From Melampsora larici-populina 98AG31 (Eukaryota; Basidiomycota; Pucciniomycetes; Pucciniales; Melampsoraceae), in contig NW_006768794.1 of the NCBI RefSeq assembly GCF_000204055.1, positions 754,423 through 818,422 on the forward strand: a stretch of DNA of 64,000 nucleotides, given 5' to 3'. The position numbers and the translations under genes were made by a program. Positions 9,667 through 20,053 of this stretch are shown here, one piece after another (the stretch's first letter is position 1; each line of letters starts with the position of its first letter). The notes under the pieces were generated by a model. That model saw nothing but the letters and a program-made list of their open reading frames with translations. It was not told where the DNA came from and made no database searches.

Positions 9667-12600
9667 TTATCTTGTGTTTTCAGACATGATTGTATGAGCA
9701 GTATCCTCCCTAAAAAATGATCTTTCATGTACTGGGAATGTTCTTTCTCTGGTAAAGGTCCTTTCAGCAGGTTGAATTGTATCCTCTCTTGCAAAAGTTC
9801 TCTCAGGAGCTGGTGAGTTTTGCAATTCATTATTCCTAGTTGGAGGTTGTACGTAGCTTACCGTGTTTTCTCTTGTGTTTGTTGTGTGTTGTCTGAATCT
9901 AGCTTCTCCTCTAAGTGAAGGATCTACTCTTGGATTGGTTTCTTGGTTATTCTCCATTTGTTGGTGTACTATTGGTGGAATTGTAGAATTTCTCTGTATG
10001 GGATTGTTATTATTATGACTCATTATTCCAGGTTTAAGTTCTTGGATAATTGATAATCTGGCATTGTTGGCATTATCATCCATTTTTACTAGTTGTTGTT
10101 GTATTTCAGAATTCTTTTGTATTATTCTGTTATTTAACATTTCTTGACTTTTCAGCAGTTGGTCTGCAAAAGCGTTGAATTGCTCTTCTTGTTGCTTTAC
10201 TAATGCTTTTTGTAAGCATTCATAGTTATCTTTCATGTTTTCTTGTAATGCATGGTATGATTTCATCATGCTGCTTTCAAATTGCTGCTGTTGTTGGTTC
10301 AAATCCTCATGGATTTTTGTTGCTCTTGCTTCTTCTTTCAATCTATCAATTGTTAAATTCATTTGATTTTCGTGTTTTTCAAACTTATTAAATAATTCTT
10401 CAATTTTGTTGTAGGGATCTTTAATTGGCAACTTCAATTGTTTATCAATTTTGGTATCTACTTGTTTGACTGCATTTTTTATTTCCGCTAAATCACTTAC
10501 TATTGCATCACTTGTCTCTCTGATTACTTGTTTGTTTTCATTTGTCTCTTGTGACATTTTATTTATTGTTTCATGAAAGGTTTTATCATACCCGTTAATT
10601 TTTGATAAGGTTCTTTTCTCACTGTCATTTATTCAAGTGGCAATTTGACTTGCTATATTAGTTATTTGCTTAATCATATTCTGCTGAGAAGCTGTCAGTG
10701 TTGCTTCCTCTAGTCTTTTATGTAGTAGTTCTCTGATTTGCATGACCAAAGCCTGAGTTTTATTCAGACTATACATTGGTGTTACTTCTGAACTTTGTAT
10801 CTCAGATGTAATGATTTTCTCATCTTTATTGTTGGAGGAAGTTTGTTTTTGTTTTCCTTTATCTTTAGGTTCATGTTCAATTATATTTATTTGTTCTTTC
10901 AGCTCATTTAATGTGTTCACTATTTCTTCTTGAAATAATTTGGTATGTTTTTGGTCAGTAGATTCTTGGACTAGTTCTCTAACTTTAACAATTTGTTCAT
11001 TGAGTTCTAAAAAATTATTCATAACATCATCATATGATGTTTTATGTAATTGGCAATTTAATTGAAATTCTCTCACTCTCACTTGCTCACTTTTCTCACA
11101 TTGTTCTTTCAACAATCTCACAGTGGGTGTCAAGTGTTCAACTTTCTCGTAAATTGCATGTGTTTTTCGTCTGATAAGGTCATCTAATTCTAAATGAGAT
11201 GATGAAGCAGAGACAGAAGAGGAAATATTGGAAATTAAATGTGGTTGGTTGAACAACCTTTGATGATCTACATGTTCAAGCTCATCCTCTTCTAACTTGA
11301 GAGAGTTGAGAGAAGGAGATCGTTGGATAGGGGGATTTTCATCTAGAGGTGGAGCAGAGAAATGAGTTTCAGTACTCAGAACTGATGGATGATGGTGGAA
11401 GGAAGACATAGGAGGTGGGAGTATACTTACTGCTCCCTGTCCTTCCCTTTGCCTTTCGGATCTGGATCCGAATCGTCCTTCTTCAAACGTTTCACCACCA
11501 GAATCATGTCCAAGAGATTCGACGCACTCTCGGCCAGCTCGTCGATCTCGTCGTCCCTCGCTCGCTTGCGACATTGGCTCGATGGTCCGGCTCTCGGATG
11601 GTCGAAAGGTTCCATCGTTCGAGGGTTGAGTTGGTAGGGATTGTATCCCGCTACCTGCTCTACTTTCGATCGGAACCGACGACCCCCAAGGAACTCCTTG
11701 AGTTCCTTGTGGGCCTCCTTCGCCATGCCTAAAACTTGGCAAAAGTTGGCGTGGTTGTTCGCCACACGGGCCTCGTCGAGGTTGCGTTTGTGATCTATGA
11801 TCACTTGGCAAAGGCGCGCTTCCTCCGCGTGTCTCGTTTGTTGGTATGAGAGTGGAGGTGGAGGAGGCAGAGGTTGCTGGTTGCTCGCACCCGGGGTAAG
11901 CTTAACTAAGCCCCTCTAGCGCGTTCGCCGCGCCCTCACAGAGGGGCTTATATCGGACTCGCGTTTCATGGCGGGAGAGCTCCAGAAATTAAGTGCCTTT
12001 ATGTACTTTTCTGGAGCTCTCCTCAATTCCTCACCGTAGGATTTCTCAAGGTTCAGGTATGTTCTCCTTCATGAGGAGCTACACAACCTCGTACCACTTT
12101 CATCAACAACTGAGAGCTGTGACGCTTTCAGGAAACGTTGCGCAAATGGTTTCTTACGTCCTCCTGTAACAGCCTAAGCATGCCAGTACAGGCCTGTACT
12201 GGCCTTCACCGAGATTTGGATGTTTGGTCCTTCGCCGAAACTGCCGCCAAAATGGATAAAAGCTAAAACCCTTAAGATATTCATCAAAACCCTTGGATAT
12301 CGAGGGACACTTATCCCGGTGGCGCGAGGTCCTTTATTGTTTTTACGAAGACGAAACCCTTGTGGTGTTTTGTCAAGAAATTGGTAGTTTCCGACGAAGC
12401 TGCCATTTCAGCCTCCTGGTCTGAAATAGCCAGCTACACATTGCAACAAACTGGAAATCCGTTTTGAATACCCTTACTTCCAACAAATCTTGCTGAAAGT
12501 GGTACGAGGTTGTGTAGCTTCTCATGAAGCTACACATATCTGAACCTTGAGAAATCCCACAATGAGTATTTGAGGAGAGCTCCAGAAAAGTACATAAAGG

Positions 12601-13074
12601 TACTTAATTTCTGGAGCTCTCCCGCCATGAAACGCGAGTCCCATTTAAGCCCCTCTCTCGACTACTGGCTCGTCCGAGAGGGGCTTAGTTAAGCTTACAC
12701 CCGGGGTAGGTTGGTGTGATCGGTGCGCCGGAGGCGGGTGTGCTGGGTAAGTCGGCTGGGGGTTGTACATGGGTGACGGAGCCGGAGGGTACTGGGCTAC
12801 CAGAGCCGGAAGGTTGGGATGGTAGTTGGGTTGGTAGTTGTACCCAGCCTGTTGTTGTTGGGTCTAACATCAACACGTTAGCTTTGTCTTTATGAAGACG
12901 TTCAAGCATCTTGGTGTCTGGCTTACCTGAGCTGGGTAGTGGTGGGAATAGTTCCCCCACTGGTGTCCTTTGCGTCCCTCGTGTGGTTGGTTTGATTGAG
13001 CGGTTGCTCCTGTTTGATTCACGTGTGCTTGCTGAGCTTGCCCGACTTGGTGGTTGGGAGCTCCTGGCAGACAT
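9667..13074 (-). pseudogene. gag: Gag of element A copy 2, interrupted by a Mutator-like insertion and a TGA
   Basis: Same protein as in copy 1: ATG at 13,074 with a Ser/Arg-rich start, the region overlapping ORF1, a long coiled coil with TPMYSLNKTQALVMQIRE, and a C-terminal tail with repeats of the type ERTFAREDT (9,700-9,800). Two lesions break it: the 801-bp element at 11,897-12,697 (plus a 9-bp duplication) and TGA at 10,633-10,635 where copy 1 has Arg. Without the 810 bases the frame is 865 codons to the TAA at 9,667, then continues into capsid and pol. An ATG at 11,409, 18 bases after the ORF1 stop, could also start the coiled-coil part alone. Confidence 0.8.
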
Positions 13075-14121
13075 GGTAATGAAATAGAATTTGTTCGATG
13101 GGGATCAAACGAATAAAGAGAGAGGAAGAAGAAGAAAAAAAAAATTGATAAAAGAATTTTCGCACGTGATTAGTATAGAAACGAAGTTAGACTAAGTACG
13201 AGAAGTCACGTTGTTTTTCTCGACTTACTTTGATCGGTATGTTGGACTGGTTGTCCTTGGTTCTGACCGGGACTTTGGTGTCTATTGTTCACTTGAGAGA
13301 AGAAAAAAATTTTATCAGAGTTGATTAATTATTTAGTTGTTAGAAATTGTTAGATAGCAAGTGTCAGAGTTTGATCTACTTACTCTGGTACTGAGCTGCT
13401 ATAACGTCTGGTGGCGGTCCTTGGGGTCTCTCTTGATCTCTCGCAGTAACGTCCGAGCCAGGAGAATCGATATCTATGTTGGCTAGAGGATCGGCTGCCG
13501 GAGTAGTCGTCGTAGAGTTGACTAATATAGGTTCTTGAGTTACGTTTCCGTAAGCGTCCTCAAAATCTAATACTGAACCGTCTAAGTTTGATTCTTGTAT
13601 TGCAGGAGTAGATTGGTGCGTACGATTCGCTTCAGCTGGTTGATGCTGAGGAGTCCCGTGGTTGGCCAAGTCAAGTGAGTTGAATAAATTGGGAAAAGAC
13701 ACTGGATCAAGAAAGGAAGTTTAAATGAAAGAAGAAAAAAAAAAAATTTTAGTATCACTTCTTCTAATTTGGACTTGGTAAGATAACGATTTTTTTTTTT
13801 GAAAGAACTTGGTTGTGGGGAAGAAAGAATGGATAAAAGGGAAGATGGAAGAAGGATTTAAATGATCTAAAACGTAGACTATAAAAAAAAAATTACTTTT
13901 GATTTTATAAATAACCTTAATAAAGTTAAAAAGTCTTTTGAAGTTGATCGAGTGATTACAAGAAGGATAGTAGTCCGATTTAGTGTGAAAGAATCTTTCT
14001 GGGGAACAAGTCGAGTCGCGATCGATGGTGTTCTTATATGAATGAATTCGTTGACTAGCCTCGTTTCGGATCTGGTTTTCAAGAAGAATCACTATGTAAG
14101 TGATGTCAGTTAGTATTCTAT
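11427..14121 (-). CDS. ORF1 of element A copy 2: spliced frame, split by a Mutator-like insertion
   Basis: Exons corresponding one to one with copy 1: B 13,897-14,121, C 13,384-13,701 (318 nt in both copies), D 13,229-13,291, E 12,927-13,063 (137 nt in both), F 11,427-12,863. Exon F contains the 801-bp insertion with 9-bp duplication; removing 810 bases restores 627 nt, a whole number of codons, ending at the same Gln-TAA. Donors are GTAAGT or close (GTAATT after exon B, GTAAGC after E). By eye, about 100 of 125 residues of the charged C-terminal domain match copy 1, versus about half in the overlapping gag frame. This argues that ORF1 is a real, selected product. Role unknown. Confidence 0.75.
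11897..12697. mobile_element. Mutator-like non-autonomous TIR element (801 bp)
   Basis: Flanked by a 9-bp direct repeat CACCCGGGG (11,888-11,896 and 12,698-12,706) and bounded by TAAGCTTAACTAAGCCCCTC and its inverse. The terminal inverted repeats extend imperfectly for about 200 bp (for example the CTCCAGAAA...GGAGCTCTC block and GTACGAGGTTGTGTAGCT). Each end also holds a short hairpin AAGCCCCTC...GAGGGGCTT. There is no coding sequence. Long TIRs with a 9-bp duplication are typical of MULEs. Confidence 0.88.
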
Positions 14122-15091
14122 CTGTAGATTAATGAATAAGTAAAATATCAATTGTTTTGCTGACTTACTCGTGTCTCTTGCAGCTCTTGATCTTCTAATG
14201 TGATTGTTGCTACAAAAGAATTCCGATCGATGATTCGTTCGCGGTGGTAAGTTGGATTAGAACAATCTCAATCTGGTGGAAAGGTTAATGGAAGAAGGTG
14301 GTCAGTGTGTTCCTCTGTGACTCAATTGATATGAGTGGAGACAGAGAGAACCTGGTGGCTTCAATAAATCGAAGGAGTACTAACCCTTTTTCTTTTGGAT
14401 TTCTGTTTGGTCCAATTGGCGAATTCTCGGAATTTTCGATTCTGATTTGATTTCCCCTTCGATTCTGTTCCTTTACCGATTTTTCTAATGCTCGTCCACT
14501 CTATTATCCTGGAATTGAAGATACCTGACCTGTGTTATCGAGTTGTTTAAGATATGAGTCGGTCCTTGTTGAGTGGATTGCGTAAGCTCCTCTTTTGGAT
14601 TTTCCAAATTCGATGTCTTGTAATATGTAATTGAATACCCGAATCGTCGGTTTCAACTGTTCACTCGGATCTGTACTGTCCTTTATAAGAAATACTCGTA
14701 ATACGTATTTCACCGTATTACTTACAAGATATACAAACAAGATAACAATAAGAGTGGATTTTTTAGAAGTGTGATAAGATGAGAAGAAAATAGAAAATCA
14801 AGATTCCTTGGATTGTTGATTACTTGGAATTTTTCCAATGAAATGGTATTGTTATGTATATAGTAAAGTGTTTGATAATTAAATCACACTGCTCAACCTA
14901 TTGATGATTGTTTTGTTTTTTTATATGTAGTACTTGATTATTTGTATCAAGGTTGTGATTTTTATGAGTTGAGTAGGGTGATTGGTAATCAATTACTTGT
15001 AATTTTTATACTTTTAATGGTTTTAATGTTTTGTCTAGAGGTATGAAAGCTCACGCTTTGGTAAAAGTTGAGGTTTGAAATTGGGTTTCAA
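14122..15091 (-). other. 5' leader of element A copy 2
   Basis: Non-coding leader matching 3,043-4,008. It includes a candidate upstream ORF1 exon ending at the GTAAGT donor near 14,164 (residues LPPRTN... in phase with exon B). No convincing start codon was found. Confidence 0.45.
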
Positions 15092-15109
15092 CACGATGAG
15101 GCCCCCAAA
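15092..15109 (-). promoter_or_regulatory. Primer-binding site region of element A copy 2
   Basis: Immediately inside the 5' LTR on the minus strand lies TTTGGGGGCCTCATCGTG, identical to 4,009-4,026 next to the other LTR. Position and conservation fit a tRNA primer-binding site starting at TGGGGG. The tRNA was not identified. Confidence 0.65.
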
Positions 15110-16112
15110 TGTGAGGGTAGGTGCTCAGTAAGAGGACTCTAGGCTCACTAATTGGGCAATTTGTAGGTAGGATTTCAATAACTCTTTATTCTTTATTTCA
15201 TATATGTAGTATCTACAAGTGAAATAAAGAAATGAAAGAAAGAATGAAATAGAACTAGTAGTCTGTTGGGACAAATCCAGACAGACTACAGTTAATTGAC
15301 TCCTTAAAAGGAGATTATAATTAATAACTAATTTTATTATTAATGGTTGAGGGTTGGATCCAAGACCCTCCTTTAATCTTCTGTTGACAGAGTTAAAGGG
15401 TGAGTTGAAGATCACCAAACTAGTTGTTCTTATGGTCACTAACCTTGGGTTATTCTTATGGTCACCAACCTGAAAGTTCTTCTTAAGGTCACTAACCTGG
15501 GGCTGTTAGAGGTCACCAACCTAGTTTGATTTCTACTTGGGGGAAGTAGAAGATCCAGAAGGATGTGAAGGAATGTATTACTTACTTTTAATCAGGAACT
15601 GATTAAAGTTTGTAAGAAGTTATCACTAGTCTTATCTTTGTAAGACTCTTGATATGTACTTCTGTAGAACTTTAATATTGTTCTTTAAAAGTGTAGTGTA
15701 ATAATTGCTTGGGGGGATTTCTCTGAAGGCTGAGAGAGGAGGAGTTTATATACTCTTCTCTCCAAACCTAACTGTAGTGATATTTGTTTGTATCACTACA
15801 GTGGTTTAGGTTTTAATCATTACTATTAGTTATGATTATTATCAATACTACATAATTACATATACATGCTATGTGATTTATGTAGTATAAGCATTTTAAC
15901 TCTTGACACTGAGTTATGAGGTGTAATTGGTGTTTTATTACATATTACATATGTTTTTAAATGTATATGTATATGTAATTGATATTTGTATATGTTCTAT
16001 TTACAAGTTACATGTGTTTTGTAAGCTATATACACATGTAATTAGGTTGGTAAGTGGGATCTATATATTATAAGTTAGTTTTGGGTACATGTATATGTAC
16101 TCACGGCTGACA
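15110..16112 (-). repeat. 5' LTR of element A copy 2
   Basis: About 1,003 bp with the same TGTGAGGG and GGCTGACA ends as 4,027-5,026. The flank at 16,113 (ATAGC) is integrase coding sequence of element B, so the first five bases there should be the target duplication. The matching copy would lie beyond position 1 and cannot be checked here. Confidence 0.9.
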
Positions 16113-16996
16113 ATAGCGAACTCAACGGATGGGAGGGAGTCTAACCATTTGCCATGTCTTGATGCGACCAGTTGTCGAAGAATTTGGACAATGGTTGTAT
16201 TTGACTTTTCGCTACGACCATCGCTTTGAGGATGGTATGCCGTTGTTAAATGAACTTCGATGCGCAAAAATTTGTGCAATTCTTGCCAAAAGTTTGATGT
16301 CCATAACTTGTCCCGATCACCTATCATGGTCTTCGGCGCTCTGAAAATAGCAAGCCAGGAAGCAAACACCCTTTGTGCCGTCCTCTCCGCCGTATCCGTT
16401 TGGCAGGCTGGGATTGTCCAAACGAAACCAGACAAGCGACAAGTGACTGAAAGCAGCATGTCATAACTCTTGACTTTAGGAAACGGGCCAATGAAATCTA
16501 GAGCTATATGTTCCATTGGGATTTGCGGAACATCACTTGTTTGCATTCGTCCTGACGTTAATGTTGTCCGTGCTTTTGTTCTTTGACATGTGTCACAACG
16601 TGCAACAAAAGTCTTGACATCATTCGTGAGATTCGGCCAGAAGAATTCGTTTCTCATCTGCAGCAGCGTTTTCAAGGTACCTAAGTGACCTAATGAATTA
16701 TGAGCTTGCTCTATAAGTTTTGTCCTCAGCCCGTCCAGATCAGGAATTACTAAGCGGTTGTCTAAGAAAATCAGCCCGTCTTTCTCTTCTGTGCCTGGTC
16801 GTAATGGCAATGTTGACCGTAGACGCATACAGAAATGGTCGAATTCGTATCCATTCTTGATCTTGGCTAAGGTTTCGTCGTCAAAAGTTGTCTTGACCTC
16901 ACACGTTGCTACGTTGTCTACCCGCGAAAGTGCATCCGCAACTGTGTTATCTTCACCTTTCAAATACTTGAAATCAAGGTCGAACTGAGAAAGCGT
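16113..16996 (-). pseudogene. RNase H tail and integrase of element B, truncated
   Basis: Same frame as the preceding CDS after its TAG: FDLDFKYLKGEDNTVADALSR (end of RNase H), the zinc-binding HNSLGHLG...CDTCQRTKA, and the integrase core with Asp, Asp and Glu in ALDFIGPF, IGDRDKLW and DGRSEKSN. The frame breaks after LPSVEFAI at 16,113, where the LTR of element A begins. The remaining integrase C-terminus would lie beyond position 1. Confidence 0.88.
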
Positions 16997-19900
16997 CTAC
17001 AGCCATCGTGCTTGTCTTCGGCTTAAATTACGTTGAGTTAGTAAATGTGTAAGTGAGTGATGATCAGACATTACATTGATCTTCAGTCCTAAAAGCAATA
17101 ACTTCCACTTCTGAAGGGCGTTGATCACCGCTAAGAGCTCCTGTTCATGCACAGGATAGTTCTTCTCCGCTGGCGTCATTGTCCTACTCTCATAGGCGAT
17201 TGGAGATGACTTGTCCCACTCGGCACCTTGGAACAACGCAGCGCCCAACCCATGGCCACTAGCGTCAGTAAACAGCCATACCGGATCCTCTGATTCATAA
17301 TCCAATGTTTTCAAAACCGGTAACGTTGTCATTATCCGTTTGATGTTTTCAAAAGCTTGATCTTCGTCCTTGCCCCATTTAAAAGCTTTGTTTTTCTTCT
17401 TTGTGCTGGTCAATGGTGATAACGTCCCAACATAATGCGCCAAGCCATCAACAAATTTCTTCATAAATTGAACTGTCCCTAAAAAACGAAGCAATTGTTT
17501 CTGAGATGTTGGCGTCCTCCATTTTGAAACCTTCTCTACTTTCTCTTCGTCCGGGCAAATCCCGTCAGCGCTGATCTCATGGCCTAAGAAATTGATTTTC
17601 TTTCTGAATAATTTACTTTTCAAAGGCGAGCAGTATAACTTTGCAGCTTGCAACCTCTTGAGAATTTCCCTAACATGTAATTCATGCTCTTCAACAGAAT
17701 CTGAAAAAACCACTACATCATCAATATACACTACACATGTCACACCAATCAAATCACCTAATGCCTCCTCCACGCGTGCCTGATGAGTGGCTGGCCCATT
17801 GGTTAGCCCCATTGGCATGACCATCCACTTGAATAGTCCAAAAGGAGTTTTGACCGCCGTAAGTGGAATATCTTCTTCTCTCATTTTTGTCTGAAAAAAG
17901 GAATTAATTTGATCAATTACTGAAAAGATTTTTCCTTTCCCTACAATTCTCACTGCCTCATCAATATTTGGCAATGGTGAGCGGTCTTTGACGGTATATT
18001 TGTTCAACTTCCTATAATCACATACCCAACGTGGCAACGCATTCACGTCCTTCTTTGGAATGATCATAGAAGGAGATGCGTACTGGCTTTTTGATTTTCT
18101 AATACGACCTGCTGCTATGTGCTGGTCTATAAGCTTTCTCCAAGCCTTCCAATACTTTTGAGGGTACGCATACTGCTTTTCGTTGATGACCACGTCATGA
18201 TCTGTCAAAACAATTTTGTGATGAACTTGTGACAAGTCACTCTGACCTTCTGGAGGGAAAAAATCATCCTCTTCATCAGACTCTACCGGTGGTAGTTCAT
18301 CTGGAAACAATTCAACAAATTCTTTAAACACTTGCTCTTCACACTCTGTCAAATCTCTTGACTCCTGCACTCGCTTCATGTTCTGAATCACACATGATAT
18401 CATTGATTTGTTAACACGGTTTTTCATTTCAATTGCCACCTGTGGTTCTCTAAGGATAATCTTTGTAGGTACATGTTTAACAGTCCGCTCCCGCATTGAT
18501 ACGTCGAGGTGGTATTTTTCCAAAAAAGGCGTCCCAAGAATGACATCAAACTTTTCTCCTAACGGTGCAAGTTTGAAAAAGGTGGATCCAAAACGTAACG
18601 GAGGTTCAGCCGATGCGACATTGGCAAAGCAAAACTCTTTGAAAAAAAAAGGTCTTGCCTCTTTGTCATCAATCGCCAGGCAAACTTCAACTGGTGCTAC
18701 AAGCGGTCGACGTGGAATTTTTGCTTGCCTTGACAGTCGATCCGCCATCAGATTTGTTTCCGCTGCGCAGTCGATAAGAGCACGGACGTCAATCCCATTG
18801 ATTTTCAATTTCAGAATGATTGATTTGGTGTGTGATTCAGGGGCTTCAACGCACCTTCCATCCTCTTTTTCATTTGTCATGTGAGCCACTAATACACGAT
18901 CTGCTTCTTCGTATCGAGCAAGTTCCTCAGCGAAAAGATCCGGTTTGTCTCCCACACTGGCAACAAGAGGCGTTTGGCCAGGATGTCGGCCAGCTGGTTT
19001 GTTGGTCGCTGCTCCTGGTTGTGCTGACAAACGGTTGCCAACTGATGATCTGGAGTTGGTGCCATTGGTCGGCTCTTGACGGCGATTTGGTCGAGGCCCC
19101 GGGTTGAAGACTTCTAGACTTGGTACTGCCACATAAGGTCCTGTTACCGGTCCTTTACAATCCGACTTTCCACACGCCGTTCGACAGATCCCGCACAATC
19201 CTAAGTGTCTCATGTACAAGAAATACCGCCAGGCTTGATCGGCTCGTTGCTCCGCTGTTCGAGGTGTTGGATTTGGATTGGTATGTACAACACGGATCGA
19301 AGGTACTTGGTTGCCAGCGTTTTGATTGATTTGTTGACGATGTGGAACTCGTGTGACCAAGTTACTTGCCACTACTAAGTCCCATACGTTGTTCGCCGCT
19401 GAAATGAAAGGTAGCAACTTAAAATCCTTGACTTGTAACAATCCTCTGTCCTTAATCCAACGCTGAAATACGTCCGGCGTTCCCCAAACTATGTACTCAG
19501 CCAAGTTCCTAGCAGTAAGTGAAGATTTTATTTGAACCAGATTATACAGATCTCTTGCCCTCCCCACGTAAGCTTTGAATTCCTCGTTGACTCCCATTTG
19601 TAATCTCCTGATACTCTTTTCGGTGTCTTCTAGCCACCCAGTTGGTAAGGTTTCAGCTGCTAGTTCATGCATAAGCTCTTCCCAGGTGAGTGTTTCTAAG
19701 TCTCGGCGTGAATTAGTGTACCAGGATCCAGCTCTCGGCTCGATCATGACGGAACCTATGATGATAAACCGTTCACGATCGTCGGATAGGTTTTTCAGCT
19801 CGAAGTATTGTTCTATCAAGCGTCGCCAATTGAAGAGGGCTGCTGGATTTTCCGATGGTCCAGTAAATTTTGGTACTTCAGACAGTTTCAAGTCACTCGC

Positions 19901-20053
19901 TCGGACTTTGCGTGCTTGATGCGAGGCAATCACTGGTTCTTCCGTTGAGTCTTGTAACTTAGGCTGGATATCGTTGGCATACACTTCATAGAACGTCTTC
20001 GCCGGCATCATCTTGTTGTTCAACGCCGGGTCGACGTGAGTCGTGAACGAAAC
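16997..20053 (-). CDS. pol: Capsid-protease-RT-RNase H part of element B polyprotein
   Basis: Frame continuous with gag across TGA 20,054-20,056. Counting from 20,023: a capsid-like domain (residues 30-200, WRRLIEQYFEL, WYTNSRRDLETLTWEELM), a Cys/Pro-rich region (GLCGICRTACGKSDC), a retropepsin-like segment whose active site reads ALIDCAAETNLMA rather than the usual D-S/T-G, reverse transcriptase with YIDDVVVFSDS (about 764), RNase H FTDASGHGLGAAL (about 918) and HEQELLAVINAL. It ends at TAG 16,997, after which the same frame continues into integrase, so the TAG is a point lesion. The Cys in place of Ser/Thr at the protease site is unusual. Confidence 0.88.
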   Translation of the reverse strand, partial: VSFTTHVDPALNNKMMPAKTFYEVYANDIQPKLQDSTEEPVIASHQARKVRASDLKLSEVPKFTGPSENPAALFNWRRLIEQYFELKNLSDDRERFIIIGSVMIEPRAGSWYTNSRRDLETLTWEELMHELAAETLPTGWLEDTEKSIRRLQMGVNEEFKAYVGRARDLYNLVQIKSSLTARNLAEYIVWGTPDVFQRWIKDRGLLQVKDFKLLPFISAANNVWDLVVASNLVTRVPHRQQINQNAGNQVPSIRVVHTNPNPTPRTAEQRADQAWRYFLYMRHLGLCGICRTACGKSDCKGPVTGPYVAVPSLEVFNPGPRPNRRQEPTNGTNSRSSVGNRLSAQPGAATNKPAGRHPGQTPLVASVGDKPDLFAEELARYEEADRVLVAHMTNEKEDGRCVEAPESHTKSIILKLKINGIDVRALIDCAAETNLMADRLSRQAKIPRRPLVAPVEVCLAIDDKEARPFFFKEFCFANVASAEPPLRFGSTFFKLAPLGEKFDVILGTPFLEKYHLDVSMRERTVKHVPTKIILREPQVAIEMKNRVNKSMISCVIQNMKRVQESRDLTECEEQVFKEFVELFPDELPPVESDEEDDFFPPEGQSDLSQVHHKIVLTDHDVVINEKQYAYPQKYWKAWRKLIDQHIAAGRIRKSKSQYASPSMIIPKKDVNALPRWVCDYRKLNKYTVKDRSPLPNIDEAVRIVGKGKIFSVIDQINSFFQTKMREEDIPLTAVKTPFGLFKWMVMPMGLTNGPATHQARVEEALGDLIGVTCVVYIDDVVVFSDSVEEHELHVREILKRLQAAKLYCSPLKSKLFRKKINFLGHEISADGICPDEEKVEKVSKWRTPTSQKQLLRFLGTVQFMKKFVDGLAHYVGTLSPLTSTKKKNKAFKWGKDEDQAFENIKRIMTTLPVLKTLDYESEDPVWLFTDASGHGLGAALFQGAEWDKSSPIAYESRTMTPAEKNYPVHEQELLAVINALQKWKLLLLGLKINVMSDHHSLTHLLTQRNLSRRQARWL

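Larger units (their letters stand above)
4027..16112 (-). mobile_element. Ty3/chromovirus element A, copy 2 (full length)
   Basis: A 12.1-kb LTR retrotransposon on the minus strand: 5' LTR 15,110-16,112, primer-binding leader, multi-exon ORF1, gag and pol, polypurine tract, 3' LTR 4,027-5,026. Gag and pol lie in one reading frame (13,074 down to 5,050) of 2,404 codons once the 801-bp Mutator-like insertion and its 9-bp duplication are subtracted. That frame has two in-frame stops, TGA at 10,633-10,635 (copy 1 has an arginine codon there) and TAA at 9,667-9,669. The 5' end is inserted into integrase of element B at 16,112/16,113. The LTR halves nearest 16,112 and 5,026 are very similar while the other halves differ by indels, so this is not a very recent insertion. 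Confidence 0.92.

Noticed and set aside
17592..19919. Plus-strand ORFs across pol of element B (up to 158 codons)
   Set aside because: Antisense shadows of pol.
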